Origin: Paenibacillus sp. sptzw28 | GTDB taxonomy: Bacteria; Bacillota; Bacilli; Paenibacillales; Paenibacillaceae | DNA: 64,000 nt | Assembly (NCBI RefSeq): GCF_019550795.1 | Contig: NZ_CP080545.1 | Location: 5,437,501 to 5,501,500, forward strand | Direction: 5' to 3' | In this document: piece by piece, positions 25,442-34,967 of the stretch | Position numbering within the stretch: the first letter of the stretch is position 1 | Layout: the number at the start of each line of letters is the position of its first letter | Notes under the pieces: model-generated | Seen by the model: only the letters and a program-made list of their open reading frames with translations | Databases searched by the model: none | Told to the model about the DNA's origin: nothing | Translations under genes and position numbers: made by a program

Positions 25442-26263
25442 ATGAAAGATAAATTATTGCTTTTTCAGTATGCCGCTTTGCTCGTGTTTGCGGTTATGAT
25501 ACTAACGCCGCTCGCGGTTGTATTCTTCGGGGCATTCAAAACGCCCGGCGAATTGTTCAATAATCCTTATTCGATTCCGAAAATGCCGGTGTTTGAAAAC
25601 TTTTATACCGCTTTTGTGCAGGGGAATATGCTGGTCTATTTTAAAAATACGATCGTCATTTCCGTCCTTTCGCTAGCGGCGGTACTGCTCCTCAGCACGA
25701 TTACCTCCTATGCGATTACGAGGAACGGCTTCAAATCCGGCGACAGGATTTATCACTATTTCATATTCGGCATTATCGTGCCGGCGCAGGCTGTCATGAT
25801 TCCATCCTATATGATGATCGCCAAGCTGGGGCTCGTGAATACGATATGGTCCGTAATCCTGATCTATATCGCTTCAACGATGGGTTTCTCGGTCTTTATC
25901 TTAAGCGGGTTTTTCCGTACGATTCCAAGAGAACTCGACGAAGCGGCCGTCATTGACGGGTGCAATGAGTTCCAGGCGTTCTGGAAGGTCGTGCTGCCGC
26001 TATGCCTGCCTGCCGTCAGTACGGTGCTGATCCTCAACTTATTGTTCATATGGAACGACTTCTATAATCCGCTGCTGTATATCCGCAGCGAAGAGATCAA
26101 GACGATCTCCCTGGGACTGTCCAAATATATGGGGCGCTACTTGACCAATTATCCGATCATGTTCGCCGCAGTGGTGATGGCTTCCGTTCCGGTTATTGCA
26201 GTATTCGTCATGCTGCAGAAGCAGTTCGTCAGCGGCATTACGGCCGGATCGGTAAAAGGCTGA
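25442..26263 (+). CDS. sugar ABC transporter permease (MalG/UgpE type)
   Basis: Second permease, 273 aa, six helices, with EAA loop LDEAAVIDGCNEFQAFWKVV and a C-terminal QKQFVSGITAGSVKG typical of MalG-like proteins. GAGGGGGA precedes the ATG at 25442; a GTG three bases earlier is also in frame. Pairs with the preceding permease. Confidence 0.94.
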   Translation: MKDKLLLFQYAALLVFAVMILTPLAVVFFGAFKTPGELFNNPYSIPKMPVFENFYTAFVQGNMLVYFKNTIVISVLSLAAVLLLSTITSYAITRNGFKSGDRIYHYFIFGIIVPAQAVMIPSYMMIAKLGLVNTIWSVILIYIASTMGFSVFILSGFFRTIPRELDEAAVIDGCNEFQAFWKVVLPLCLPAVSTVLILNLLFIWNDFYNPLLYIRSEEIKTISLGLSKYMGRYLTNYPIMFAAVVMASVPVIAVFVMLQKQFVSGITAGSVKG

Positions 26264-26305
26264 GTGTTAAGGAGTAAACATAATATTGCAGGGGAGTGTT
26301 TCGTA

Positions 26306-29300
26306 GTGAGACGAAGAAAAACAATATCGCTCTTTCTTTCGATCGCATTAATGATTTCCGTATTCCCTGGTTTCGCATCGACGGCGCACGGAGCGTCCTG
26401 GGCCGAGATATCTGTCGACCTGGCGGATCAGTCGCTCGGCGACATCTACCATGGGGCAAGCGCGGCGCTGTATGGCCTCAGCGAGCCGAACGTTCCCGAC
26501 ATCAATACCCTGATTCCGCTCAAGCCGTCGCATATTTCGCAGAAAGCTCCGAACGGCGTGCAGCATCCTTCCGGAGACGGCCTGCGGGTAGCCGACTATT
26601 TCTTTGAAGCGGGCGGCGGCTTTATTCAGGTCCTCGTGCAGGATTATTACGGCTTATGGTACTATCCTTCCAGAACAGCCGAGCAATATATTAATGAAGC
26701 CGTCATCCCGGTGGCTACGGCCGTGAAGGCTTACAAAGACGCATGGGCGGTCAAAAACCCCGGGCAGGACCCGGATGAGAAGTTTCTCTACATTCCTTAC
26801 AACGAGCCGGAGCAAGACTCGACCCGGTATCCCAGCATCAACGCAGGAAACCAGACCGGTGCCAACTCGAGGAACGTTTTCAACAATGATTGGCTGAAAG
26901 TGTACCGCGCGATTAAATCGATCGACCCAGGCGCCAAAATATCCGGCCCGAACTTAATCGATTACAAATCCAATGTGTTCGCTTCCTTCATTACATTCTG
27001 CGTGCAGAACGATTGTTTGCCGGATATCGTTTCCTGGCATTTGCTTGCCAATAAGTCGTACAATAACGCGGCGGGCAATCTGGCTGCCTTCCGCTCTTTG
27101 GAAACGGCGCAAATTCCTGTCTACAAGAGCTTGTATCCGGACCGTAAGAGTCCGTTTCCGATTCCGGTCGACATCAATGAATATGCTTCGACGGCGGAAA
27201 TTGCGCAGGGCGGTTCCCTTGTCCAATATATCGCCCGTTACGACGAGCTGAAGATCCACGGTGCACTTCCCTATTGGAACACGGCGAACTCATACGGCTC
27301 GCTGCTGGCCGGGCAGAACGAGCCGAACGGCGCGTGGTGGCTCTATAAGTGGTATGCCGATATGGAAGGCCGGATGGCGAAGGTGAATGTCGTAAAGGCA
27401 AGAGACGACTCGGATGCCTACGGACCTGGTTTGTACGGTCTCTCGACGGTGGATGACAAGAAGAAGCAGGTCAATATCATCTTTGGGGGAACCAAAGGAC
27501 AGGGCCGGGTTGTGTTCAACAACGTAACCGGTCAGGAGAATAGTCCGAGCTTCTTGGCCGGTGCGAGTAAAGTGCATATAACCGTCTGGTATGCCGGCTA
27601 TACGGGTTTGACGGGTTTCCTGACAGAACCGGCACAAATCATCGACGGCAACTTTGATGTGGTGGACGGCAGCGTGACACTGCCTGTCACGATGGATGAT
27701 TCTACCGCAGCCTACTATGCCGTCATAACCGGGGCCGTCGATTCGGTGCCGAGCACTGACTGGGTCAAAAGGTACGAAGCGGAGCAGGCGGAAGTAAAAG
27801 TTAATGTTCAGAATCCGACGGATGTTTATCCAAGAGTTAATTCAGGCACTTCCTCTTCGGGCGGTCAGCATATCGGCGGAATCGACCATCCGGACAGCTT
27901 GGTCAAATTTACGTCGGTTACGGTGCCCAAGGAGGGCAGCTATCGTCTGGACATTGTTGAAGGCAGCGGCTCCACCGCATCTCTTCCGGCGCAGTCCGGC
28001 GGAGGAAGCACGGTTCAAAGACAAAACTCCGAGTTTTTCGTCAAGATCGACGATCAGCCGTCCTTCAAAGCCGTACTTCGCGCAGACTACAGCTGGCGGC
28101 AGCACGGGATGGTCTCGCAGTACGTGAGCTTAAAAGCGGGCACGCATTCGATCGCGATCAGCAAATACAATCAGGATACCGGTGAGATGGGGCTGGGAGC
28201 GGCAACGCTTGACGCCATTGAGCTGACCTATAACGGTTTGGCCGGGCAGCGGCCGAGCTATCGCGTTCAGGCCGAATTTGCCGACTACGATGCTGCGAAA
28301 GGACTGAGAAGAGAAAGCCTGCTGCCCGGTTTTGAAGGGGCGGGTTATGTGACCGGGTTTAGCGATTCGTCCTCGAAGCTGACTGACGGCAGTCCGAATA
28401 CGAATGCCGGTTCCGATGCGAAAACCCGTTTTGTACTAAGCGTCCTCAAGGACGGCATGTACGATGTAACGCTCAAGCTTGCCACGAGCAATACGGGTAC
28501 GCTGAGCATCGATCATGACCGGAACAACATCATGAATATTCCTCTTAACAATACGAATGGTTGGCGTACATGGAAGGTCAATATGTTCCTGCGAACCGGC
28601 ATCAACCTGATCGATATCAGATCGACGTCGGACCTGAGCATGGATTATATCGAGGCCCAATATACAGGCAAAGACGCCGTATTTGTGAAAGAAGCCGAGG
28701 ATGCTGCCGTAGTTGGAGCGCCGGCACAAGCCGATCCGCCGTTAATTCGCGAGGATGCATTCGCCCGCTACGCATCAGGCGGCAAATATGTGAACGGCAT
28801 CACTTCGTATGACGGACAGGAGAGATCTCTTGAAATTTCCGACGTTAATGTGCCGCGGGCGGGCAAATACAAGATGGTGATCACCTATGCGAACGGCGAA
28901 TATTCCGGTTCCCACTCCTACAATAACAATGTCGTTGAGCGCTATGCTCAGGTTTCCGTGAACGGCGCCGCACCGCAAACCGTATTCTTTAAAAACACGA
29001 TTTCCTGGCAGCAGTTCGCCACCGTCACGATCGATGCCGAATTGCAGGAAGGGATGAATACGATCCGGTTCTCGAATAACAACACTTATGACGGCGGCTC
29101 AAACCCTTACGGAGGAAGCAATGCATCAGGCACTGCACCGTTCGTGGACACGGTCATGGTACCGCATCAATACACGCCGGCATTTGATAAGTTCGAAATT
29201 TATCCGCTGCCTGTACTCGCGGAAGAGAACAGCAAGACGGAGAACACCAATCCAGTCGTTGAGCTAACCGGCAGCGGAAGCGTGAAAGTAAACGAGCCGT

Positions 29301-30325
29301 TCGACCTGACGCTGAAGCTGGCTAATCTTCCTGTTAACTCGAAAGAGCTGCAGCTGACCTTATCCTACAATTCTGAGCATGTTGAGTATGTGTCGGCTGA
29401 GGCTCTGGTGAATGGTATCAAGGTTACGGAAGCGGCTTCGAATGTGCCTGGTGAAGTTACATTAAACCTGAAGAGCACTCCCGAATTCAAGACAGAGGAT
29501 GTGCTGCAGCTGCACTGGAAAGCAAAAGCGACGGATGCGAAAACAACGGACATCCTCGCAAAGAATGTCCAAGTATTACAAGCGCAGCGGACGCCGCTCT
29601 ATGATTCTATATTCCCTGTCAGCCTTTATGCGGACGTCGCCCAAATCCATGTAACGGGCAGCGGAGGAGCAAGCGCCATTACCACCAATCGAGGGTCGCT
29701 GATGATGTTGGCTCAAGTGCTTCCCGCGAATGCGGATCAAGACGTCACATGGTCTGTCACGAACCTGGGCGGCAGTCCGACCGATTTGGCTGCAATTAGC
29801 GCCGGCGGCTTGTTAACACCGACGGGCGGCGGGAAGAACGGTGAAGTGAAGGTAACGGCCGAAGCCAAGGATGGTACCGGCATACGCGGGGAAGCGGTCA
29901 TTCAGATCAGCAATCAACTGCTGGAAGTAACCGGAGCATTGTTCGGGCTTGGTCCTTCCTGGTCGCCCGGCGGCGAATACGACAAAGCATTCGATGATAA
30001 AACGAATACATTCTATGATTATTTCGCGGCGGGCGGCGGTTACACGGGAATCGATCTCGGTGCAGGGAACGAAGCAGTCATTACTCAGATCCGCTTCTAC
30101 CCTCGGGAATCATTCGCCTCGAGGATGGCCGGAGGTAAATTCCAAGGCTCTAATGAAGGCCCGGGCACCGGATTCGTCGACCTCTATACGATTCCTTCTA
30201 CACCGCCGGTGGGATGGAACGAGGTGACGATTGCCGATACTACCGCTTACCGCTACCTGCGCTATGTATCACCGAATGGCGGGTACGGCAATGTCGCAGA
30301 AGTGGAGTTCTATACAAATCCTTGA
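26306..30325 (+). CDS. secreted multidomain glycoside hydrolase with CBM, cohesin-like and F5/8-like domains
   Basis: Extracellular enzyme of 1339 aa. Signal peptide to about residue 34 (STAHGA). Residues 40-470 form a clan GH-A-type barrel, closest in feel to GH39-like proteins: likely acid/base Glu167 in YIPYNEPEQ, likely nucleophile Glu292 in VDINEYAST. Then: CBM35/6-like domain 490-640 (RYEAEQAEVKV), a second CBM-like domain 650-790, a third CBM35-like domain 791-965, a cohesin-like beta sandwich 980-1110 (ELTGSGSVKVNEPFDLTLKL), a Big-type Ig domain 1111-1203 and an F5/8-type C domain 1205-1339. GTG at 26306 with GGGGAG upstream is preferred over GTG at 26264. Last gene of the operon; probably releases the sugars that the transporter imports. 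The exact GH family and substrate are not settled. Confidence 0.85.
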   Translation: MRRRKTISLFLSIALMISVFPGFASTAHGASWAEISVDLADQSLGDIYHGASAALYGLSEPNVPDINTLIPLKPSHISQKAPNGVQHPSGDGLRVADYFFEAGGGFIQVLVQDYYGLWYYPSRTAEQYINEAVIPVATAVKAYKDAWAVKNPGQDPDEKFLYIPYNEPEQDSTRYPSINAGNQTGANSRNVFNNDWLKVYRAIKSIDPGAKISGPNLIDYKSNVFASFITFCVQNDCLPDIVSWHLLANKSYNNAAGNLAAFRSLETAQIPVYKSLYPDRKSPFPIPVDINEYASTAEIAQGGSLVQYIARYDELKIHGALPYWNTANSYGSLLAGQNEPNGAWWLYKWYADMEGRMAKVNVVKARDDSDAYGPGLYGLSTVDDKKKQVNIIFGGTKGQGRVVFNNVTGQENSPSFLAGASKVHITVWYAGYTGLTGFLTEPAQIIDGNFDVVDGSVTLPVTMDDSTAAYYAVITGAVDSVPSTDWVKRYEAEQAEVKVNVQNPTDVYPRVNSGTSSSGGQHIGGIDHPDSLVKFTSVTVPKEGSYRLDIVEGSGSTASLPAQSGGGSTVQRQNSEFFVKIDDQPSFKAVLRADYSWRQHGMVSQYVSLKAGTHSIAISKYNQDTGEMGLGAATLDAIELTYNGLAGQRPSYRVQAEFADYDAAKGLRRESLLPGFEGAGYVTGFSDSSSKLTDGSPNTNAGSDAKTRFVLSVLKDGMYDVTLKLATSNTGTLSIDHDRNNIMNIPLNNTNGWRTWKVNMFLRTGINLIDIRSTSDLSMDYIEAQYTGKDAVFVKEAEDAAVVGAPAQADPPLIREDAFARYASGGKYVNGITSYDGQERSLEISDVNVPRAGKYKMVITYANGEYSGSHSYNNNVVERYAQVSVNGAAPQTVFFKNTISWQQFATVTIDAELQEGMNTIRFSNNNTYDGGSNPYGGSNASGTAPFVDTVMVPHQYTPAFDKFEIYPLPVLAEENSKTENTNPVVELTGSGSVKVNEPFDLTLKLANLPVNSKELQLTLSYNSEHVEYVSAEALVNGIKVTEAASNVPGEVTLNLKSTPEFKTEDVLQLHWKAKATDAKTTDILAKNVQVLQAQRTPLYDSIFPVSLYADVAQIHVTGSGGASAITTNRGSLMMLAQVLPANADQDVTWSVTNLGGSPTDLAAISAGGLLTPTGGGKNGEVKVTAEAKDGTGIRGEAVIQISNQLLEVTGALFGLGPSWSPGGEYDKAFDDKTNTFYDYFAAGGGYTGIDLGAGNEAVITQIRFYPRESFASRMAGGKFQGSNEGPGTGFVDLYTIPSTPPVGWNEVTIADTTAYRYLRYVSPNGGYGNVAEVEFYTNP

Positions 30326-30351
30326 GCAGCCTCATTTGACCGGAAATAAGC

Positions 30352-30388
30352 AGGAAGGGCACCCTCTCTGGTGCCCTTCCTGTTTTAT
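30352..30388 (+). terminator. rho-independent terminator of the GH operon
   Basis: AGGAAGGGCACC, six-base loop, GGTGCCCTTCCT, then GTTTTATT. Twelve perfect pairs, 27 bases after the hydrolase stop. It may also serve the convergent gene at 30422. Confidence 0.93.
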
Positions 30389-30421
30389 TCTAGTATTCAG
30401 GGTCAAACGGGTCCGACTATT

Positions 30422-31021
30422 TCATCCGAAGGCTTCGCTTCCATAAACGAAACGTTCTAGAATCGAGATGGTCTCCTCGGAAATCGACTCCGAGTTGTCG
30501 AAATAAAGAACGGAGCCTGCGGGAAGGTTCCATTTAACCGTCCGTCCGACGAGCGAGCGGCTGAATTCGTTCCAGTTCTCCAGCTTCCATGCATCGAGAC
30601 CGAGACCTCTATCACTGATCCGCTTATGGTACAGCTGTTCATCATGAAGCGAGACGAATATCACTTTCACTTCAACATCATCAAGCGTTCCGCCGATTCT
30701 TGCGAGTTCCCGCTCCAGCCACTGCGGGTCATCCGTCTCTCTGGTGAAAGGGCCGATTACTATGGCGTCCGTTCCGATCTCCACGTTCTCCAATGCGGCG
30801 TCCATGGTCAGGCGGTAACCCAGGTCCCGGCAGCGTGACTTGTAAACCGCCGAATCGCGGTCGCTCGGGTCAAGACCCGAGAGGGTCATGATCGCCTCGG
30901 AGGCGGGCCGGGACAATGTGTCCATGTCGAACAAAGCCGGGCGCCGCCTCTTCGCCAAGGCTTTCGCCAGTGTCGTCTTCCCCGCTCCCGCCCCGCCGAT
31001 AAAGAAAATCAATTTCCGCAT
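30422..31021 (-). CDS. P-loop AAA-type nucleotide kinase-like protein
   Basis: A 199-aa P-loop ATPase with Walker A GGAGAGKTTLAKAL (residues about 9-22) and a kinase-like Asp in ALFDMDTL. Related proteins are annotated as zeta-toxin-like or adenylylsulfate-kinase-like small kinases; the substrate is unknown. ATG at 31021 has GGAGGG five to six bases upstream; GTG two codons earlier is less likely. Convergent with the GH operon. Confidence 0.82.
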   Translation of the reverse strand: MRKLIFFIGGAGAGKTTLAKALAKRRRPALFDMDTLSRPASEAIMTLSGLDPSDRDSAVYKSRCRDLGYRLTMDAALENVEIGTDAIVIGPFTRETDDPQWLERELARIGGTLDDVEVKVIFVSLHDEQLYHKRISDRGLGLDAWKLENWNEFSRSLVGRTVKWNLPAGSVLYFDNSESISEETISILERFVYGSEAFG

Positions 31022-31067
31022 GCTCACCCTCCGCTGGAATAATCACTATCGATGTAACCGTCCCCTA

Positions 31068-32048
31068 TCAAAGGGTCAGGACAAGCTTGCCAATGTTCTT
31101 GTTTTCCTCCATGCGGCGGTGCGCTTCGCCGACTTCCTCCAGGGGGTAAATTCGGTCAATGACCGGCTTCACCCTGCCTTCCTCAAAGAGAGGCAGAACG
31201 TCATGGACAAACTCCCGGGTCAATTGAATCTTGTAGGCGAGACTCCTTGGAGAGAGGAGCGTCCCTATGATCGTTATTCTCTTCGCATAGATAGCGGCAA
31301 GATTGATATTGTCCACCCGGGAGCCGCCGAGCGAGCTTATTAGCACCAGCCTTCCATCGATAGCCAGGCTGGATATATTTTGCTCCCAATAAGAAGCGCC
31401 GATAAAATCGAGGATGACGTGGACTCCCTGCTCCTCGGTCGCTTTCCGAACCTCCTGATCAAAGGAAGCACGTTTATAGTTGATCGCGATGTCGGCACCC
31501 AGGCTGCGGCATACCGCCAGCTTCTCGTCGGACCCGGCCGTAACGATAACTCTGGCTCCTATATGCTTGGCCAATTGAATGGCTGCCGTACCCACTCCGC
31601 TGGCTCCCGCGTGAATGAGCACCGATTCTCCAGCCTTCAGCTCTCCCTGCCAGAATAAGGTTTGATAGGCGGTCAGGAAAACTTCGGGAATCGAAGCCGC
31701 TTGCTCGAAGGACAGATTATCCGGAATCCTCATCGCCATCTCTCCGGGTATAACCGCATATTCCGCGTACCCTCCGCCCGGGAGAAGGCCGAATATGCGA
31801 TCTCCGATTTTCCAGCCTTTACAGTCGCTGCCTGCCTGTTCGACTACACCCGCCATCTCTAAGCCGAGAATCTTATTAGTACCCGTGTCCCCCGGGTATT
31901 TGCCCATTCGTTTAATAATATCGGCACGGTTAACGGCAGTCGCTTTCACTTTAACCAACAATTCGCCGTCTCCCGGTATTGGGATGGGGCATTCTCCGGC
32001 CTTCAACTGCTCGATCCCGCCCGGCTTCTCAACGATAATCGCTCTCAT
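31068..32048 (-). CDS. NAD(P)H quinone oxidoreductase, PIG3/zeta-crystallin type (MDR family)
   Basis: A 326-aa zinc-independent medium-chain dehydrogenase. GroES-like domain with VNRADIIKRMGKYP (the NRAD(I/L) signature of PIG3/TP53I3 proteins), Rossmann site HAGASGVGTAAIQLAKHIGA, and LILDFIG-like strand. It reduces quinones or enones with NADPH. AAGGAGG seven bases before ATG 32048 decides the start over a TTG two codons earlier. It lies 41 bases upstream of the P-loop kinase gene. Confidence 0.93.
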   Translation of the reverse strand: MRAIIVEKPGGIEQLKAGECPIPIPGDGELLVKVKATAVNRADIIKRMGKYPGDTGTNKILGLEMAGVVEQAGSDCKGWKIGDRIFGLLPGGGYAEYAVIPGEMAMRIPDNLSFEQAASIPEVFLTAYQTLFWQGELKAGESVLIHAGASGVGTAAIQLAKHIGARVIVTAGSDEKLAVCRSLGADIAINYKRASFDQEVRKATEEQGVHVILDFIGASYWEQNISSLAIDGRLVLISSLGGSRVDNINLAAIYAKRITIIGTLLSPRSLAYKIQLTREFVHDVLPLFEEGRVKPVIDRIYPLEEVGEAHRRMEENKNIGKLVLTL

Positions 32049-32131
32049 CTTCAAGCCTCCTTGGTCGGAGAGAATACGTACCGGAGCACGCCAGCGAACT
32101 GCTCCCCTACTCTATTCTCCTGCAAACACAA

Positions 32132-33115
32132 TTAATTCAGCCCGCCCAGTACCGGGTGCGGGACATACGGTTCTTCGAGGCTTGCGACTTCTTCGGAAGT
32201 CAGCTTGACCGATAAAGCGGCGACAGCATCGTCCAAATGATTCGGCTTGGTCGCTCCTACGATCGGCGCCGTCACCGGCTGTTTTTGCAATACCCAGGCG
32301 AGCGCAACCTGTGCACGCGGAACTTCCCGCTTCGCCGCAACCTCCGCCACCCGTTCCACCACTTTGCGATCTGCCTCAGCCATTACCGAATAAAGGATCT
32401 TGCCGGGCTCATCGGTCTCCGAGCGCGCACTCACATCATCCCAATCACGCGTCAGACGCCCCCGGGCAAGAGGGCTCCAGGGAATCAGGCCTATATTCTC
32501 CGCTTCGCACAACGGAAGCATTTCACGTTCCTCTTCCCGATAAAGAAGATTCAGGTAGTTCTGCATCGAGACGAATCGCGTCCAACCATTGCGCTCTGAA
32601 ATATGCAGCGCTTTGAGGAACTGCCAGGCATACATCGAGGAGGCTCCTATATAACGCGCTTTACCGGCTTTCACTACATCATGGAGCGCCTCCATCGTTT
32701 CTTCCACCGGTGTACGACTGTCCCAACGATGAATCTGATAGAGATCGATATAATCGGTGCCGAGCCGCCTGAGACTGTTGTCGATCTCGCTCATAATCGC
32801 TTTGCGGGAGAGCCCCGCTCCGTTGGGTCCGGGACGCATGCGGCCGTGTACCTTGGTTGCAATCACGACCTCGTCACGCTTGGCAAAGTCCTTCAGCGCG
32901 CGACCGACAATCTCCTCGCTTGTGCCGTCTGAATACACATTCGCGGTATCAAAGAAATTAATGCCGAGCTCAAGCGCTTTCTTCAGGAAGGGCCTGCTTT
33001 GTTCTTCGTTAAGCGACCAGGGGTGGGTGCCTCTTTCGGGTACCCCGTAACTCATGCAGCCCAGGCAAATCCGGGATACCTCAAGGCCGGTATTTCCGAG
33101 TTTTACATAATCCAT
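32132..33115 (-). CDS. aldo/keto reductase
   Basis: A 327-aa NADPH-dependent reductase of the AKR11/YajO-like group. The catalytic tetrad is visible: Asp in FFDTANVYS with Tyr, Lys in VVIATKVHG, His in YQIHRWD. C-terminal cofactor segment PIVGATKPNHLDDA. ATG at 33115 with AAGGAG about eleven bases upstream is chosen; the frame before it (MRTKQGVTKA) does not match the family. Length is normal. Context with the quinone reductase suggests carbonyl detoxification. Confidence 0.93.
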   Translation of the reverse strand: MDYVKLGNTGLEVSRICLGCMSYGVPERGTHPWSLNEEQSRPFLKKALELGINFFDTANVYSDGTSEEIVGRALKDFAKRDEVVIATKVHGRMRPGPNGAGLSRKAIMSEIDNSLRRLGTDYIDLYQIHRWDSRTPVEETMEALHDVVKAGKARYIGASSMYAWQFLKALHISERNGWTRFVSMQNYLNLLYREEEREMLPLCEAENIGLIPWSPLARGRLTRDWDDVSARSETDEPGKILYSVMAEADRKVVERVAEVAAKREVPRAQVALAWVLQKQPVTAPIVGATKPNHLDDAVAALSVKLTSEEVASLEEPYVPHPVLGGLN

Positions 33116-33288
33116 CGCTTTCGTCACTCCTTGTTTTGTCCGCATTCAACCCATGATTGCATTAACCAAAGTCCCGCCGGTGAAAACAGCTTCGTTGTCC
33201 AGATCATTGAAGCAACAAACCATGCCCACCCAAGATTCAATTGTATCTTCATTCTACCTTTACTTCCCTTTACGTACAAGCGTTCTTA

Positions 33289-34941
33289 TTATTGCGGCGC
33301 ACGGACCGAGTGGACGGATTCCCTGTATTCGTTCGGCGATACATTCGTCTCTTTCTTGAAAAACCGTGAGAAGTACGCTGCCGATTCAAACCCGACGGCC
33401 CCGGCGATATCCTGGATTTTCATTTTCGTTTTCTTAAGCAGCTCTTTCGCTCTGTTCAACCGTGCTTGCGTAACGTACTCGGACAATCCGATTCCGGTCG
33501 TTTGCTTGTATAACCTCGATAAATAGGCGGGATTCAAGTAAACGGTTTCTCCTAATCTGGTTAGAGACAAATCTTCACCCAAATTCCCGTCGATAAACCG
33601 GTGCAATCGGTTGATTAATTCGTTGGGCCGTTCGGCTTGGCTTCTCGAAGCGTGTTCCAACAACCATTCGGCCGTATCACACAAATAACGCATTGCTTCC
33701 TGCCAGGAATCGTGATCCTGCAGCCGGATTAGACGATCGATGGAGAATCGTCCTCCCGGCGGTTGCTCGCGGTCGTTCATTTGGCGCACAATTTGCATAG
33801 CTGCGGCATAATAGATCTCGATAAGCCATTCCTGCGGACAGCCATCCGCCTGCATTAAATCGGCACACGCTCTTATGCATTCATCTTTTTGACCGCTTTC
33901 AAGGAACAATCCGATTCTCTTCGCAGCATTTAACCATTCGTCCCTTTGACGCATGCGGGGAAGGGAATTTTCATCCTCCCGAGCCGGTGAATCGTCGGTC
34001 AGCAGTTTTTCACGGCCCCAACCGAGACGGCGATACAGGGAGCCAATCAGATCCCGGTATTTGTCCCGAACTCCCGCCCATCCAATCGGCTTCGGAGAGA
34101 AAATCATGGAAACCGGCAGCTTCAGGAGCTCGCGAAAGGTTGTCTGAATGGAATCGAGCGAACCCTGTACGAAAGCTGCAAGCGTGCTTTCATCCGTTAT
34201 TTCAATAGTCTGCGTACCAGACGGCTCCTGAAGGAGCAAGCAGAACCGATTGTGACCGCAATCCAAATAGTATGTAATATACCTTTCGAAATACTCTGCC
34301 ATCAAGTTCTCCATGGCATAAATAAATAACATCCGGTCCGCTTTCTCTACGTCCTGCGGCCATTCGTCGATTCGTCCTGCAAGCAGAAACAAGGGTGCAT
34401 CGGGATTAAACGAGACTTCCAATTCTTCAAATCGGCGCCTCAGTGCCGACGGCTCCGCTTTGCGCTCTCCATTCACAAGCCCCAGCAGAAAGTCCTTCCG
34501 CAGCAGCGGAAGCGAAGTCCGCCACTGCCTTTTGGCGTTCTCCATAAACCGGTCCGTTTCCATCCGGCTTTGGATACCGGCGATCGCTTTGTCCATCGCC
34601 TCAAGCACTTTCTCATCGCCCTCAGTTTTCAGAATGAAATCGGAGCCGCCATTCCGCAAAGCCGTTTGAACGTAATCGAAATCGGTGAACCCTGAGACAA
34701 AAACCACCTTGCAAAACGGCCACTTGTCGTTAATGATTTGCTGCAGCTGGAGGCCGTTCAAGCCCGGCATCCGGATATCCGAAAAAACGATGTCCATCTT
34801 AAGCCGATTCAGCTTCCCCAGAGCTTCCTGCGAGGAATAGGCCCTGTGTACCTCGAGCTCAACATGACGGACATCCGTAAATAATTCGTAGAGGCCGTCC
34901 ACTATGATCTCTTCATCATCGACAATCAGTACCCGGTACAT
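33289..34941 (-). CDS. response regulator with AraC-type DNA-binding domain, YesN type
   Basis: Response regulator of 550 aa. Receiver domain with VDDEE, phospho-acceptor Asp in DIVFSDIRMPGLNG and Lys in ILKTEGD; middle helical region; two AraC HTH motifs at the C-terminus (DLSLTRLGETVYLNPAYLSR; KIQDIAGAVGFESAAYFSRF). GGAGGC seven bases before the ATG at 34941 fixes the start. It follows the binding protein gene by 26 bases. Its likely kinase partner is at 41781, some 7 kb away with four unrelated genes between. Confidence 0.93.
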   Translation of the reverse strand: MYRVLIVDDEEIIVDGLYELFTDVRHVELEVHRAYSSQEALGKLNRLKMDIVFSDIRMPGLNGLQLQQIINDKWPFCKVVFVSGFTDFDYVQTALRNGGSDFILKTEGDEKVLEAMDKAIAGIQSRMETDRFMENAKRQWRTSLPLLRKDFLLGLVNGERKAEPSALRRRFEELEVSFNPDAPLFLLAGRIDEWPQDVEKADRMLFIYAMENLMAEYFERYITYYLDCGHNRFCLLLQEPSGTQTIEITDESTLAAFVQGSLDSIQTTFRELLKLPVSMIFSPKPIGWAGVRDKYRDLIGSLYRRLGWGREKLLTDDSPAREDENSLPRMRQRDEWLNAAKRIGLFLESGQKDECIRACADLMQADGCPQEWLIEIYYAAAMQIVRQMNDREQPPGGRFSIDRLIRLQDHDSWQEAMRYLCDTAEWLLEHASRSQAERPNELINRLHRFIDGNLGEDLSLTRLGETVYLNPAYLSRLYKQTTGIGLSEYVTQARLNRAKELLKKTKMKIQDIAGAVGFESAAYFSRFFKKETNVSPNEYRESVHSVRAPQ

Positions 34942-34967
34942 CGGCAGAGCCTCCTTCCGGCAGCAGC

